From contig DATKRG010000295.1 of assembly GCA_035532275.1 (NCBI GenBank), positions 11,035 through 75,034 of the forward strand: DNA of 64,000 nucleotides. The letters run 5' to 3'. A program made the translations under genes and the position numbers. The notes beneath the pieces were generated by a model that searched no databases, had not been told where the DNA came from, and saw only the letters and a program-made list of their open reading frames with translations. Source of the stretch: UBA9676 sp035532275 (lineage in GTDB: Bacteria; Actinomycetota; Actinomycetes; Streptosporangiales; Streptosporangiaceae). Positions 26,839-35,477 of this stretch are shown here, piece after piece. Numbering within the stretch: the first letter of the stretch is position 1; the number at the start of each line of letters is the position of its first letter.

Positions 26839-27504
26839 CTACTCCTGCGGTGACAATCCGCTACATGATTGCGACGGTGCAGCTCGCAGCGGTGACCAGG
26901 CGGCGAGGACGCCGTGGGCCACCAGCCCCGCCCGGGCGGCTCCCGGGCTGGTGACCTGGACGCCGCGGATGCCCAGGCCGGCGGCGGCGGCCACGTTCTC
27001 CGGCCGGTCATCGAGGAAGACCACCTCGCCCGCGGCGGCGCCGAGCATGCCCAGGACCGCCTGGTAGCAGGCCGGGTCGGGCTTGGCCGAGCGCAGGAAG
27101 CAGCTGAACGCCATCTGCTCGAAGTGCGCGGCCACCGGCAGCGCCGTCACCGCCGCGGCGAGCTCGGCCGGCGCGTTGGACAGCAGGGCAAGCCGGTGGC
27201 CGGCGGCCGCCACCTGCTCGATCAGGGTCACCATGTCCGCCTGCAGATGCAGCCAGGACGAGATGTCGAGCCGGACCAGCTCCCCGACGTCGGCCCCGGT
27301 GAAGGTGCGCCCCAGCGCACTGGCCACCTTCTGCCAGTAACCCGCGGCGTCCAGGTCGCCCAGGTCGTAATCGAGCCGGCCGGGCCAGTAGGCGTCGGTG
27401 AACTCCTGCCGTGAGCAGCGCGCCACGGCGGCGAGCAGGTCGAGGTCCGTCTCGGACGGCGGATGGCACATGACGCCGCCGTAGTCGAGCAGCACCCAGG
27501 TCAT
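26839..27504 (-). CDS. HAD-superfamily (subfamily IA) hydrolase
   Basis: 221-aa haloacid-dehalogenase-like hydrolase. Motif I is L-L-D-Y-G-G-V-M, in which the first Asp is the nucleophile and the D-x-G-G-V form is common in the IA group. Motif II is L-L-S-N-A-P, motif III Lys is in S-A-K-P-D-P-A-C-Y and motif IV is V-F-L-D-D-R-P-E-N-V. The helical cap lies between motifs I and II. The substrate is unknown (a small phosphorylated or halogenated metabolite). The start ATG has GAGGA 4-5 nt upstream. Confidence 0.9.
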   Translation of the reverse strand: MTWVLLDYGGVMCHPPSETDLDLLAAVARCSRQEFTDAYWPGRLDYDLGDLDAAGYWQKVASALGRTFTGADVGELVRLDISSWLHLQADMVTLIEQVAAAGHRLALLSNAPAELAAAVTALPVAAHFEQMAFSCFLRSAKPDPACYQAVLGMLGAAAGEVVFLDDRPENVAAAAGLGIRGVQVTSPGAARAGLVAHGVLAAWSPLRAAPSQSCSGLSPQE

Positions 27505-27628
27505 GGCGTCCTCTCGGGGGCACCACCCGGCCTGGGCTGCCGGGCGGGAGATTCAGCGGAACCCAGCCGGATTCCGCCATCGGCGCATGGAACCGCACAG
27601 GGCAAACCTCGCCGGTCTGCACTAAGGG

Positions 27629-27638
27629 CCTGATCAGG
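27629..27638. other. 10-bp palindrome in the 27505-27674 gap
   Basis: CCTGATCAGG is a perfect palindrome in the 170-bp gap between the HAD gene and the small gene at 27675. Nothing else structured is evident in this gap. It is a possible operator site or chance. Confidence 0.3.
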
Positions 27639-27674
27639 CTATACGTGAGATACCGCTGGAACCACCATAGACAG

Positions 27675-27836
27675 TCAGATAAGGGCCCGCCTCCCCGCCG
27701 CGGTGACGGGGTGGATCTTCTGGGCGATCTGGATGAACGTGATCTGGTCCCGGATGACAGCCTTCAGCACGCGCGTATCCGGCGTCACGATGTAGCGGAA
27801 CATCGCCAGGCGCTCTTCTGCGAACGTGGCCTTCAT
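27675..27836 (-). CDS. Probable small protein of 53 aa
   Basis: A short reading frame from ATG 27836 to TGA 27675 encodes 53 aa beginning M-K-A-T-F-A-E-E-R-L-A-M-F-R-Y and containing V-T-P-D-T-R-V-L-K-A-V and Q-I-T-F-I-Q-I-A-Q-K-I-H. About 90% of third codon positions are G or C, while first and second positions are much less GC-rich, as in real genes of this genome. The composition is normal with no Arg/Pro/Gly runs. There is no clear Shine-Dalgarno. It lies 35 bp downstream of uvrB on the same strand and may be co-transcribed. I recognise no family. Confidence 0.5.
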   Translation of the reverse strand: MKATFAEERLAMFRYIVTPDTRVLKAVIRDQITFIQIAQKIHPVTAAGRRALI

Positions 27837-27871
27837 CTGGGTGACCGCGCGCGACCGTGCGCATTCAGGTG

Positions 27872-29980
27872 TCAGACCCCGGCGGCCTGCATGCCGCGCA
27901 GTTCCTGCTTGAGATCGCGGATCTCGTCCCGGATCCGGGCCGCCACCTCAAACTGCAGCTCCGCCGCGGCGGCGTGCATCTGGTCGGTGAGCTCGGAGAT
28001 GAGGGCGACCAGGTCGCTGCGGGCCGCGCTGCCATGGCCGGTGCCCTCGGCCGCGGCGCGGGCCCGGGAGGACAGGCCGGGAACCGGCGCCTTCCCCCGG
28101 CTCTGCTGGCGGCCCGCCCCGCCAATCAGCCTCTCGGTGTCGGCATCCTCGCGGATCAGCTGGTCGAGGATGTCGGCGATCCGCTTGCGCAGCGGCGTCG
28201 GGTCGATGCCGTGCTCGGTGTTGTAGGCGATCTGCTTGTCGCGCCTGCGGTCGGTCTCGTCGATGGCCCGCTGCATGGACGGGGTGATCTTGTCGGCGTA
28301 CATGTGGACCTGGCCGGACACGTTCCGCGCGGCCCGGCCGATGGTCTGGATCAGCGACGTGCCGGACCGCAGGAAGCCTTCCTTGTCGGCGTCCAGGATC
28401 GAGACCAGCGAGACCTCGGGCAGGTCGAGCCCCTCCCGGAGCAGGTTGATGCCGATGAGCACGTCGTACTCACCCAGGCGCAGCTCACGCAGCAGCTCCA
28501 CCCGGCGCAGGGTGTCCACCTCGCTGTGCAGGTAGCGGGCCCGGATGCCCAGCTCGAGCAGGTAGTCGGTGAGGTCCTCGGACATCTTCTTGGTCAGGGT
28601 GGTCACCAGCACCCGCTCGGAGCGCTCGGCCCGCTGCCGGATCTCGTGCACCAGGTCGTCGATCTGGCCCTTGGTCTGCTTGATGATCACCTGCGGGTCG
28701 ATCAGCCCGGTCGGCCGGATCACCTGCTCGACCACCTCGCCGCCGGCCCGCTGCAGCTCGTATGGCCCGGGGGTGGCCGACAGGTACACGGTCTGCACGA
28801 TCCGCTCACCGAACTCATCCCAGGTGAGCGGCCGGTTGTCGATCGCACTGGGCAGCCGGAACCCGTGCTCGACCAGGACCCGCTTACGGGAGACGTCGCC
28901 CTCGTACATGGCGCCGATCTGCGGCACCGTTACGTGCGACTCGTCGATCACCAGCAGGAAGTCCTCGGGGAAGTAGTCGAGCAGGGTGTTCGGCGGGGTG
29001 CCGACCGCCCGGCCGTCGATGTGCCGTGAGTAGTTCTCGATCCCCGAGCAGCTGCCGACCTGGCGCATCATCTCGATGTCGTAGGCCGTCCGCATCCGCA
29101 GCCGCTGCGCCTCCAGCAGCCTGCCCTGCCGATCCAGCTCGCCGAGCCGCTCGGCCAGCTCGGCCTCGATGCCGCCGATGGCGCGCGCCATCCGCTCCGG
29201 CCCGGCCACGTAGTGGGAGGCGGGGAAGACATACAGCTCGCTGTCCTCGCTCACCACCTCGCCGGTGAGCGGGTGCAGCGTCATCAGCCGCTCGATCTCG
29301 TCGCCGAACATCTCGATCCGCACCGCGAGCTCCTCGTAGACCGGGATGATCTCGATCGTGTCGCCGCGCACCCGGAAGGTCCCGCGGCTGAACGCCATGT
29401 CGTTGCGGGTGTACTGCATGCCCACGAGCTTGCGCAGCATCGCGTCGCGCTCGATGGTGTCGCCGGTCTTCAGCTTGAGCATCCGGTCCACGTACTCCTG
29501 CGGGGTGCCGAGCCCGTAGATGCACGAGACCGACGCCACCACGATGGTGTCCCGGCGGGTCAGCAGCGAGTTGGTCGCCGAATGCCGCAGCCGGTCCACC
29601 TCGTCGTTGATCGAGGAGTCCTTCTCGATGTAGGTGTCGGTCTGCGGGACGTACGCCTCGGGCTGGTAGTAGTCGTAGTAGGAGACGAAGTACTCCACCG
29701 CGTTGTGCGGCAGCATCTCACGCAGCTCGTTGGCGAACTGGGCGGCGAGGGTCTTGTTCGGCAGCATGACCAGCACCGGCCGCTGCAGCCGCTCGGCCAG
29801 CCAGGCGACGGTGGCGGTCTTGCCGGTGCCGGTGGCGCCGAGCAGGACGGTGTCGGTGGCCCCGGACCGGATCCGGCGGTCCATCTCGTCGATGGCGCGG
29901 GGCTGGTCCCCGGCCGGCACCATGTCGGTGACCACCTGGAACGGCGCCACCCGCCGCTGCAGATCGCTGACCGGACGCAC
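27872..29980 (-). CDS. uvrB: Excinuclease ABC subunit B
   Basis: 702-aa UvrB, the damage-verification helicase-like subunit of nucleotide excision repair. Walker A is G-A-T-G-T-G-K-T-A near residue 45. The beta-hairpin region reads Y-Y-D-Y-Y-Q-P-E-A-Y-V-P, and the helicase motifs include V-I-D-E-S-H-V-T-V-P-Q and Q-T-I-G-R-A-A-R-N. The C-terminal UVR domain for UvrA/UvrC contact is Q-F-E-V-A-A-R-I-R-D-E-I-R-D-L-K. GTG 29980 is chosen for GGAAGGGG about 8 nt upstream. Confidence 0.96.
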   Translation of the reverse strand: MRPVSDLQRRVAPFQVVTDMVPAGDQPRAIDEMDRRIRSGATDTVLLGATGTGKTATVAWLAERLQRPVLVMLPNKTLAAQFANELREMLPHNAVEYFVSYYDYYQPEAYVPQTDTYIEKDSSINDEVDRLRHSATNSLLTRRDTIVVASVSCIYGLGTPQEYVDRMLKLKTGDTIERDAMLRKLVGMQYTRNDMAFSRGTFRVRGDTIEIIPVYEELAVRIEMFGDEIERLMTLHPLTGEVVSEDSELYVFPASHYVAGPERMARAIGGIEAELAERLGELDRQGRLLEAQRLRMRTAYDIEMMRQVGSCSGIENYSRHIDGRAVGTPPNTLLDYFPEDFLLVIDESHVTVPQIGAMYEGDVSRKRVLVEHGFRLPSAIDNRPLTWDEFGERIVQTVYLSATPGPYELQRAGGEVVEQVIRPTGLIDPQVIIKQTKGQIDDLVHEIRQRAERSERVLVTTLTKKMSEDLTDYLLELGIRARYLHSEVDTLRRVELLRELRLGEYDVLIGINLLREGLDLPEVSLVSILDADKEGFLRSGTSLIQTIGRAARNVSGQVHMYADKITPSMQRAIDETDRRRDKQIAYNTEHGIDPTPLRKRIADILDQLIREDADTERLIGGAGRQQSRGKAPVPGLSSRARAAAEGTGHGSAARSDLVALISELTDQMHAAAAELQFEVAARIRDEIRDLKQELRGMQAAGV

Positions 29981-30057
29981 ACCACCACCCCTTCCCGGGT
30001 CACCCTCCACTGTAGGACGGGGGTATGACAGCGCGGCGCTGGCTGGTATTCCCCCGC

Positions 30058-30672
30058 CTACTCCCCCGCCGCCAGCGCACGCCGGCGCAGTTCGGCCCAC
30101 AGCTCGCCGACCTCCCGGTCGAGCTCGGCCAGCGAGCCGGAGTTGTCCACCACCATGGTGGCGATCGCGAGCCGGTCCTCCCGGGACGCCTGCGCCCGCA
30201 TGCGGGCCTGCGCCGCGGCCCGGGACATGCCGCGCTCGCGCGCCAGCCGCTCCGCCTGGACGCGCGGGGACACATCGACCACCACGACCACGTCGAAAGC
30301 GCCCGCGAGGTGGTTCTCGGCGAGCAGCGGGATGTCGTGGACGATGATCGCCGCCTCTCCCGCCGCCCGCTCCAGTTCGGCCATCCGCTCGCCGACCCGC
30401 GGGTGGACGATCGCGTTCAGTTTCTTGCGCAACGATTCGTCGGCGAACACGAGCTCGCCAAGCCGGTCCCGGTCGAGGCTGCCGTCGCTGCGCAGCACCT
30501 CCGGCCCGAACGCCTGCACGACCTCGGCCAGGGCGGGTGTGCCAGGCGCGACCACCTCCCGCGCCACCGCGTCGGCGTCGATGACGGCGGCGCCGTAGGC
30601 GGCCAGCCGCCGCGAGACCTCGCTTTTGCCCGCGCCGATCCCGCCTGTGAGCCCGACCCTGAGTGCCCGCAC
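30058..30672 (-). CDS. coaE: Dephospho-CoA kinase
   Basis: 204-aa kinase for the last step of coenzyme A synthesis. P-loop V-G-L-T-G-G-I-G-A-G-K-S-E at residues 5-17, then the D-A-D-A-V-A-R-E-V-V region, H-P-R-V and the lid P-L-L-A-E-N. It lacks the extra C-terminal UPF0157 domain seen in some actinobacterial CoaE proteins. GTG 30672 is chosen because TAACCT (30680-30685) lies exactly 7 nt upstream, a leaderless-type start. It is insulated from rpsA by a strong terminator. Confidence 0.93.
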   Translation of the reverse strand: MRALRVGLTGGIGAGKSEVSRRLAAYGAAVIDADAVAREVVAPGTPALAEVVQAFGPEVLRSDGSLDRDRLGELVFADESLRKKLNAIVHPRVGERMAELERAAGEAAIIVHDIPLLAENHLAGAFDVVVVVDVSPRVQAERLARERGMSRAAAQARMRAQASREDRLAIATMVVDNSGSLAELDREVGELWAELRRRALAAGE

Positions 30673-30751
30673 GCCTGCCAGGTTAGCCCGCCGGGCGCCC
30701 GCAGCGTGCCCGGCCCGCACACCGGCCAGGGCACGCAAACGGGCCCGGGCA

Positions 30752-30797
30752 CCGATCCGGCCCGGCCCCCGCAGGACGCGGGACCGGGCCGGATCGG
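30752..30797 (-). terminator. rpsA terminator
   Basis: Perfect 14-bp arms CCGATCCGGCCCGG (30752-30765) and its complement (30784-30797), with an inner CCCGC/GCGGG stem (30768-30772, 30778-30782). It begins 10 bp after the rpsA stop. No T-tract follows. Confidence 0.85.
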
Positions 30798-30807
30798 ATC
30801 GGGCCAG

Positions 30808-32319
30808 CTAGCTCTGGCCGCCCGACAGCTTGTCGCGCAGCGCGGCGAGCGCCTCGTCCGAGGCGAGCGCGCCCGTTGGGCTGCCCTCGTCGCTGCCGCG
30901 GCTGCTGGACGTGGAGCGGCGGCTGCCGCCGGACTTGCCGGCGTCGCCCTCGGCGGCGGGCTCGCCGTCCTCGGCCTCCTCGGCGGCCTTGCGCGCCTCG
31001 GTGACCTGGCGGCGGTGCGCCTCGAACCGGGAGCGCGCCTCGGCGTACTGGTGCTCCCACTCCTCACGCTGCGTGTCGTACCCTTCCAGCCATTCGCCCG
31101 ACTCGGGGTCGAAGCCATCCGGGTAGACGTAGTTGCCCTGGTCGTCGTAGGTGGCGGGCATCCCGTACAGGGTCGGGTCGAAGTCGTCGCCGACCGCTTC
31201 GCCGATGGTGCCCTCATTGGCCTGCTTGAGCGACAGGCTGATCCGCCGCCGGTCCAGGTCGATGTCGATGATCTTGACGAAGATCTCGTCGCCGACCTGC
31301 ACCACCTGCTCGGGGATCTCCACGTGCCGGTCCGCGAGCTCGGAGATGTGAACCAGGCCCTCGATGCCCTCCTCGACCCGCACGAACGCGCCGAACGGCA
31401 CCAGCTTGGTGACCCGGCCCGGGACGACCTGGCCGATCTGGTGGGTGCGGGCGAACTGCTGCCAGGGGTCCTCCTGGGTGGACTTCAGCGACAGCGAGAC
31501 CCGCTCGCGGTCCATGTCCACGTCCAGCACCTCGACGGTGACCTCCTGGCCGACGTCCACGACCTCGCCGGGGTGGTCGATGTGCTTCCAGGACAGCTCC
31601 GACACGTGCACCAGGCCGTCCACCCCGCCCAGGTCCACGAAGGCACCGAAGTTGACGATGGAGGACACGACACCCTTGCGGATCTGGCCCTTCTGCAGCG
31701 TGTTGAGGAAGTTCTGGCGGACCTCGGACTGGGTCTGCTCCAGCCACGCCCGGCGGGACAGGACCACGTTGTTGCGGTTCTTGTCCAGCTCGATGATCTT
31801 CGCCTCGATCTCCCTGCCCACATACGGCTGCAGGTCACGGACCCGGCGCATCTCCACCAGCGAGGCGGGCAGGAAGCCGCGCAGGCCGATGTCGAGGATC
31901 AGGCCGCCCTTGACGACCTCGATCACGGTGCCGGTGACGACCCCGTCCTCGTCCTTGATCTTCTCGATCGTGCCCCAGGCGCGCTCGTACTGAGCCCGCT
32001 TCTTGGACAGGATCAGGCGGCCTTCCTTGTCCTCCTTCTGCAGGACCAGGGCCTCGATGTGCTCACCGGTCTTCACCACATCGTGCGGGTCGACGTCGTG
32101 CTTGATCGACAGCTCGCGGGATGGGATGACGCCCTCGGTCTTGTACCCGATGTCGAGCAAGACCTCGTCCCGGTCGACCTTGACGACAGTGCCCTCGACA
32201 ATGTCGCCGTCGTTGAAGTACTTGATGGTCTCGTCGATCGCGGCGAGGAAGGCCTCCTCGGACCCGATGTCGTTGATCGCTACCTTGGGGGTCAGATGGG
32301 CCTCAGTGCTGCTCGTCAT
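30808..32319 (-). CDS. rpsA: 30S ribosomal protein S1
   Basis: 503-aa S1 with four S1 OB-fold repeats (about residues 38-105, 120-190, 205-275 and 290-360; G-A-F-V-D-L-G-G-V-D-G-L-V-H-V-S-E and G-A-F-V-R-V-E-E-G-I-E-G-L-V-H-I-S-E in the last two). A low-complexity acidic/Ser C-terminal tail of about 110 residues follows. Four repeats rather than the six of E. coli S1 is the normal actinobacterial form. The start is ATG 32319 with the initial M-T-S-S-T-E. A near-consensus promoter lies about 185 nt upstream and a strong hairpin follows the stop, so it is its own transcription unit. Confidence 0.96.
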   Translation of the reverse strand: MTSSTEAHLTPKVAINDIGSEEAFLAAIDETIKYFNDGDIVEGTVVKVDRDEVLLDIGYKTEGVIPSRELSIKHDVDPHDVVKTGEHIEALVLQKEDKEGRLILSKKRAQYERAWGTIEKIKDEDGVVTGTVIEVVKGGLILDIGLRGFLPASLVEMRRVRDLQPYVGREIEAKIIELDKNRNNVVLSRRAWLEQTQSEVRQNFLNTLQKGQIRKGVVSSIVNFGAFVDLGGVDGLVHVSELSWKHIDHPGEVVDVGQEVTVEVLDVDMDRERVSLSLKSTQEDPWQQFARTHQIGQVVPGRVTKLVPFGAFVRVEEGIEGLVHISELADRHVEIPEQVVQVGDEIFVKIIDIDLDRRRISLSLKQANEGTIGEAVGDDFDPTLYGMPATYDDQGNYVYPDGFDPESGEWLEGYDTQREEWEHQYAEARSRFEAHRRQVTEARKAAEEAEDGEPAAEGDAGKSGGSRRSTSSSRGSDEGSPTGALASDEALAALRDKLSGGQS

Positions 32320-32504
32320 GTGTGGGTTGGCTCCGGCGGACAGGAAGTAGATGTATGGATGCGCGTGCACAGCCGAGCCCGCCACACGGGCCCACAGGTC
32401 TACTGGACTTGCCTGGCCGACCTGACCAGCCACGGTTTGCCTGAACGGCCACCCGCGACTGTGCCTGGCCATGGCGGACTGCACCTGAACACGGCGCAGC
32501 GTTC

Positions 32505-32533
32505 AGAATATGAGAGCTAGCGGGGCCGGTCAA
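32505..32533 (-). promoter_or_regulatory. rpsA promoter
   Basis: Minus strand TTGACC (32528-32533), 17-bp spacer, TATTCT (32505-32510): close to the principal sigma factor consensus. The predicted start lies near 32498, giving a 5' leader of about 180 nt before the ATG at 32319. No known RNA class was recognised in that leader. Confidence 0.8.
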
Positions 32534-32570
32534 TCTAAGCCGCCAACCTGTGACCTACCGCCAGCGGTTC

Positions 32571-35327
32571 TCAGTGCCCTGCTTCCGCCCAGCTGCGGCC
32601 GGTTCCGATCGAAACCGACAGCGGGACGGTGAGCTCGAACGCCCCGCACATCGTCTGCGTCGCCAGCTCCCGCAGGGCGTCGAGCTCGCCCGGCGCGACC
32701 TCGAAGACGAGCTCGTCGTGTACCTGGAGCAGCATCCGCGACCGCAGTCCCTGTGCGCGCAGCGCACGGTCCACCTCGAGCATGGCCACCTTGATGATGT
32801 CGGCCGCCGATCCCTGGATCGGCGCGTTCAGGGCCATCCGCTCGGCCATCTCCCGGCGCTGCCGGTTGTCTGAGGTCAGGTCGGGCAGGTAGCGGCGGCG
32901 GCCGAGGATGGTCTGGGTGTAGCCGTCCTTGCGTGCCTGGTCGACCACTTCGCCCAGGTAATCGCGGATCCCGCCGAACTGCTGGAAGTACCCCTCCATC
33001 AGGCCGCGGGCCTCGTCCGGGGTGATACGCAGCTGCTGGGACAGGCCATAGGCGGACAGGCCGTAGGCGAGGCCGTAGTTCATCGCCTTGATCCGGCTGC
33101 GCAGCTCGCCGGTGACCTGCTCCGGCGGCAGGCCGAACACCCGGGAGGCGGTCTCGGCGTGGAAGTCGTGCCCGGACGCGAACGCCTCCGCCAGCGCGGC
33201 GTCGCCGGACAGGTGGGCCATGATCCGCAGCTCGATCTGGCTGTAGTCGGCGGTGAGCAGGCACTCATAACCGGTGCCGACCACGAAGCCCTGCCGGATC
33301 CGCCGTCCCTCCTCGGTCCGGATGGGGATGTTCTGCAGGTTGGGGTCGGTGGAGGACAGCCGGCCGGTGGCGGCGATCATCTGGTTGTAGGTGGTGTGGA
33401 TGCGGCCGTCCTCGCCCGCCATCGGGATCAGCGTGTCCACGATGCTCTTGAGCTTGGCGACGTCCCGGTGCCGCAGCAGGTGCGCCAGGACCGGGTGCTC
33501 GGTCTGCGCGAGCAGGCTGGTCAGCGCCTCCGAGTCGGTCGTGTACCCGGTCTTGATCCGCTTGGTCTTGGGCAGGCCGAGCTCGGTGAACAGCACCTCC
33601 TGCAGCTGCTTGGGCGAGCCCAGGTTGAACTCCCGGCCGACCACCGCGAACGCCGCCTGCTCGGCCGACTTCACCTCACCGCCCAGGCTGGCCGACATGG
33701 CCGCGAAATGGTCGCTGTCGGCGGCGATCCCGGCCCGCTCCATCCGCGCCAGCACGTCCACCAGCGGCAGCTCCACGTCGTGCAGCAGCACGGTGGCGCC
33801 ACGCTGCGCCAGGTCCTCGTCGAGCGCCGCCCCCAGCTCGGCGGTGGCGCGGGCACGCAGCACCAGCGCGGTCGCCACCTGCACCGCGCTCTCCTGCTCA
33901 CCCGACAGGTCGAGCGCGAGCTGGCCGGGGCCGCTCTCCTCGCCGCCCTTCAGCTCCTTGCCCAGATACCGCAGCGCCAGGTCGGCCAGGTCGAAGGAGC
34001 GCTGGCCGGGCAGCGCGAGGTAGGCAGCGAGCGCGGTGTCGGTGGTGAGCCCGGCCAGGTCCAGGCCGTGCGCGGCCAGCGCGTGCAGCGGGCCCTTGGC
34101 GTCGTGCATCGCCTTGGGTGCGCTGGCGTCGGCCAGCCAGCCGGCCAGCGCCCGCTCGTCATCCTCGGTGAGGGCACCCGGGTCCAGGTAGGCCCCGGCG
34201 CCGTCGGGGGTGGCCAGCGCCAGTCCCGTCAGGGTGCCGGTGCCCCGTCCCCAGGTGCCGCTGGCCGCCAGGCCGGCCCGTCCGTCGCCGGTGGTGTGCC
34301 CGGCCAGCCAGCCGGCCACCTCGCCGGGGCCGGGCACGGCGACGTCCACCTCGAAGGCCTCACCCTCCACCTCGCCGGCGGTGACGGCCGCGGCTGCCCC
34401 GCCTATTCCGTTCGGCAGCGTCGTGTAGAGACGGTCGCGCAGGACACGGAACTGCAGGGTGTCGAACAGCTGGTGGATCTGCCCCCGGTCCCACGGAACC
34501 GGCTGCAGGTCCAGCGGCCCGGACTCCAGCGGCACGTCGCGGGCGAGTTCGGTGAGATGCCGGTTGCGCAGGACGTCGGACAGATGCTCGCGGAGCGTGT
34601 CCCCCGCTTTGCCCTTGACCTCGCCGACCCGGTCGACCAGCTCGCTGAGTGAGCCGAACTCGGCGATCCACTTGGCCGCGGTCTTCTCCCCCACCCCCGG
34701 GATGCTCGGCAGGTTGTCGCTCGGGTCGCCGCGCAGGGCGGCGAAGTCGGGGTACTGAGCCGGGGTGAGGCCGTACTTCCCGACGACCTCCTCCGGGGTG
34801 AAGCGGGTCATCTCGCTGATGCCACGCCTGGTCATCAGCACCGTGACATGGTCATTCACCAGCTGCAGATTGTCCCGGTCGCCGGAAACGATCAGGACGT
34901 CGATCCCGGCTGCCGTGGCCTGGGTGGTGAGCGTGGCGATGATGTCGTCGGCCTCGTAGCCGGGCACCGACAGCCGTGGGATGCCGAGCGCGTCGAGCAC
35001 CTCGAAGATCAGGCTGAGCTGGGAGCGGAAGTCGGCCGGCGTCTCGCGGCGGTTGGCCTTGTACTCGACGTACTGCTCGTGCCGGAACGTCGGCTCGCTG
35101 CGGTCGAAGGCCACCGCGACATGGGTCGGCTGCTCGTCCCGCAGCACGTTGATGAGCATCGCGGTGAAGCCGTACACCGCGTTGGTCGGCTGCCCGGTGG
35201 TGGTGGAGAAGTTCTCCGGCGGCAGCGCGAAGAACGCCCGGTACGCGAGGGAATGGCCGTCCAGCAGGAGCAGCCGGTCCCGCCGCCCGGCCGGAGGCGG
35301 GCCCTGGTCCGGCTTGGTTGCTGCCAC
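32571..35327 (-). CDS. polA: DNA polymerase I
   Basis: 918-aa Pol I. The N-terminal 5' nuclease (about 1-300) has L-L-L-D-G-H-S-L-A-Y-R, Y-E-A-D-D-I-I-A-T and V-S-G-D-R-D. The middle domain lacks the DxE exonuclease residues, so 3'-5' proofreading is probably absent, as in other actinobacteria. The polymerase domain (about 520-918) has D-Y-S-Q-I-E-L-R (motif A), R-x-x-x-K-A-M-N-Y-G (motif B) and V-H-D-E-L-V-F-E (motif C). GTG 35327 is preceded by TAGACT (35334-35339) at 6 nt, a leaderless-type start. Confidence 0.95.
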   Translation of the reverse strand: MAATKPDQGPPPAGRRDRLLLLDGHSLAYRAFFALPPENFSTTTGQPTNAVYGFTAMLINVLRDEQPTHVAVAFDRSEPTFRHEQYVEYKANRRETPADFRSQLSLIFEVLDALGIPRLSVPGYEADDIIATLTTQATAAGIDVLIVSGDRDNLQLVNDHVTVLMTRRGISEMTRFTPEEVVGKYGLTPAQYPDFAALRGDPSDNLPSIPGVGEKTAAKWIAEFGSLSELVDRVGEVKGKAGDTLREHLSDVLRNRHLTELARDVPLESGPLDLQPVPWDRGQIHQLFDTLQFRVLRDRLYTTLPNGIGGAAAAVTAGEVEGEAFEVDVAVPGPGEVAGWLAGHTTGDGRAGLAASGTWGRGTGTLTGLALATPDGAGAYLDPGALTEDDERALAGWLADASAPKAMHDAKGPLHALAAHGLDLAGLTTDTALAAYLALPGQRSFDLADLALRYLGKELKGGEESGPGQLALDLSGEQESAVQVATALVLRARATAELGAALDEDLAQRGATVLLHDVELPLVDVLARMERAGIAADSDHFAAMSASLGGEVKSAEQAAFAVVGREFNLGSPKQLQEVLFTELGLPKTKRIKTGYTTDSEALTSLLAQTEHPVLAHLLRHRDVAKLKSIVDTLIPMAGEDGRIHTTYNQMIAATGRLSSTDPNLQNIPIRTEEGRRIRQGFVVGTGYECLLTADYSQIELRIMAHLSGDAALAEAFASGHDFHAETASRVFGLPPEQVTGELRSRIKAMNYGLAYGLSAYGLSQQLRITPDEARGLMEGYFQQFGGIRDYLGEVVDQARKDGYTQTILGRRRYLPDLTSDNRQRREMAERMALNAPIQGSAADIIKVAMLEVDRALRAQGLRSRMLLQVHDELVFEVAPGELDALRELATQTMCGAFELTVPLSVSIGTGRSWAEAGH

Positions 35328-35398
35328 GGCGGAAGTCTAGTGGCCAGTGCCGACACCGGAGGGGAACCCGTGACAGCCGGGCAGGCACCGCGGGTGGC

Positions 35399-35463
35399 GG
35401 TACCTGCCCGCGGTACCTGCCCGCGGTGCCAGCCCGCGGTGCCAGCCCGCGGTGCCTGCCCGG
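35399..35463. repeat. 13-bp tandem repeat x5 between polA and the epimerase gene
   Basis: Five copies of GGT(A/G)CC(T/A)GCCCGC at 35399-35411, 35412-35424, 35425-35437, 35438-35450 and 35451-35463 (last base differs). They end 15 bp after the epimerase stop. The GC-rich copies can pair with one another and might act as a terminator. Confidence 0.93.
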
Positions 35464-35477
35464 TCTGGTGCCGCCGG

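Noticed and set aside
27478..27504. HAD motif I D-Y-G-G-V read as an inactive nucleophile site
   Set aside because: D-x-G-G-V is common in active subfamily IA members; the first Asp, the motif III Lys and the motif IV D-D are present.
33900..34500. Loss of the Pol I proofreading site as an anomaly
   Set aside because: Inactive middle domains are normal in actinobacterial and Thermus-type Pol I.
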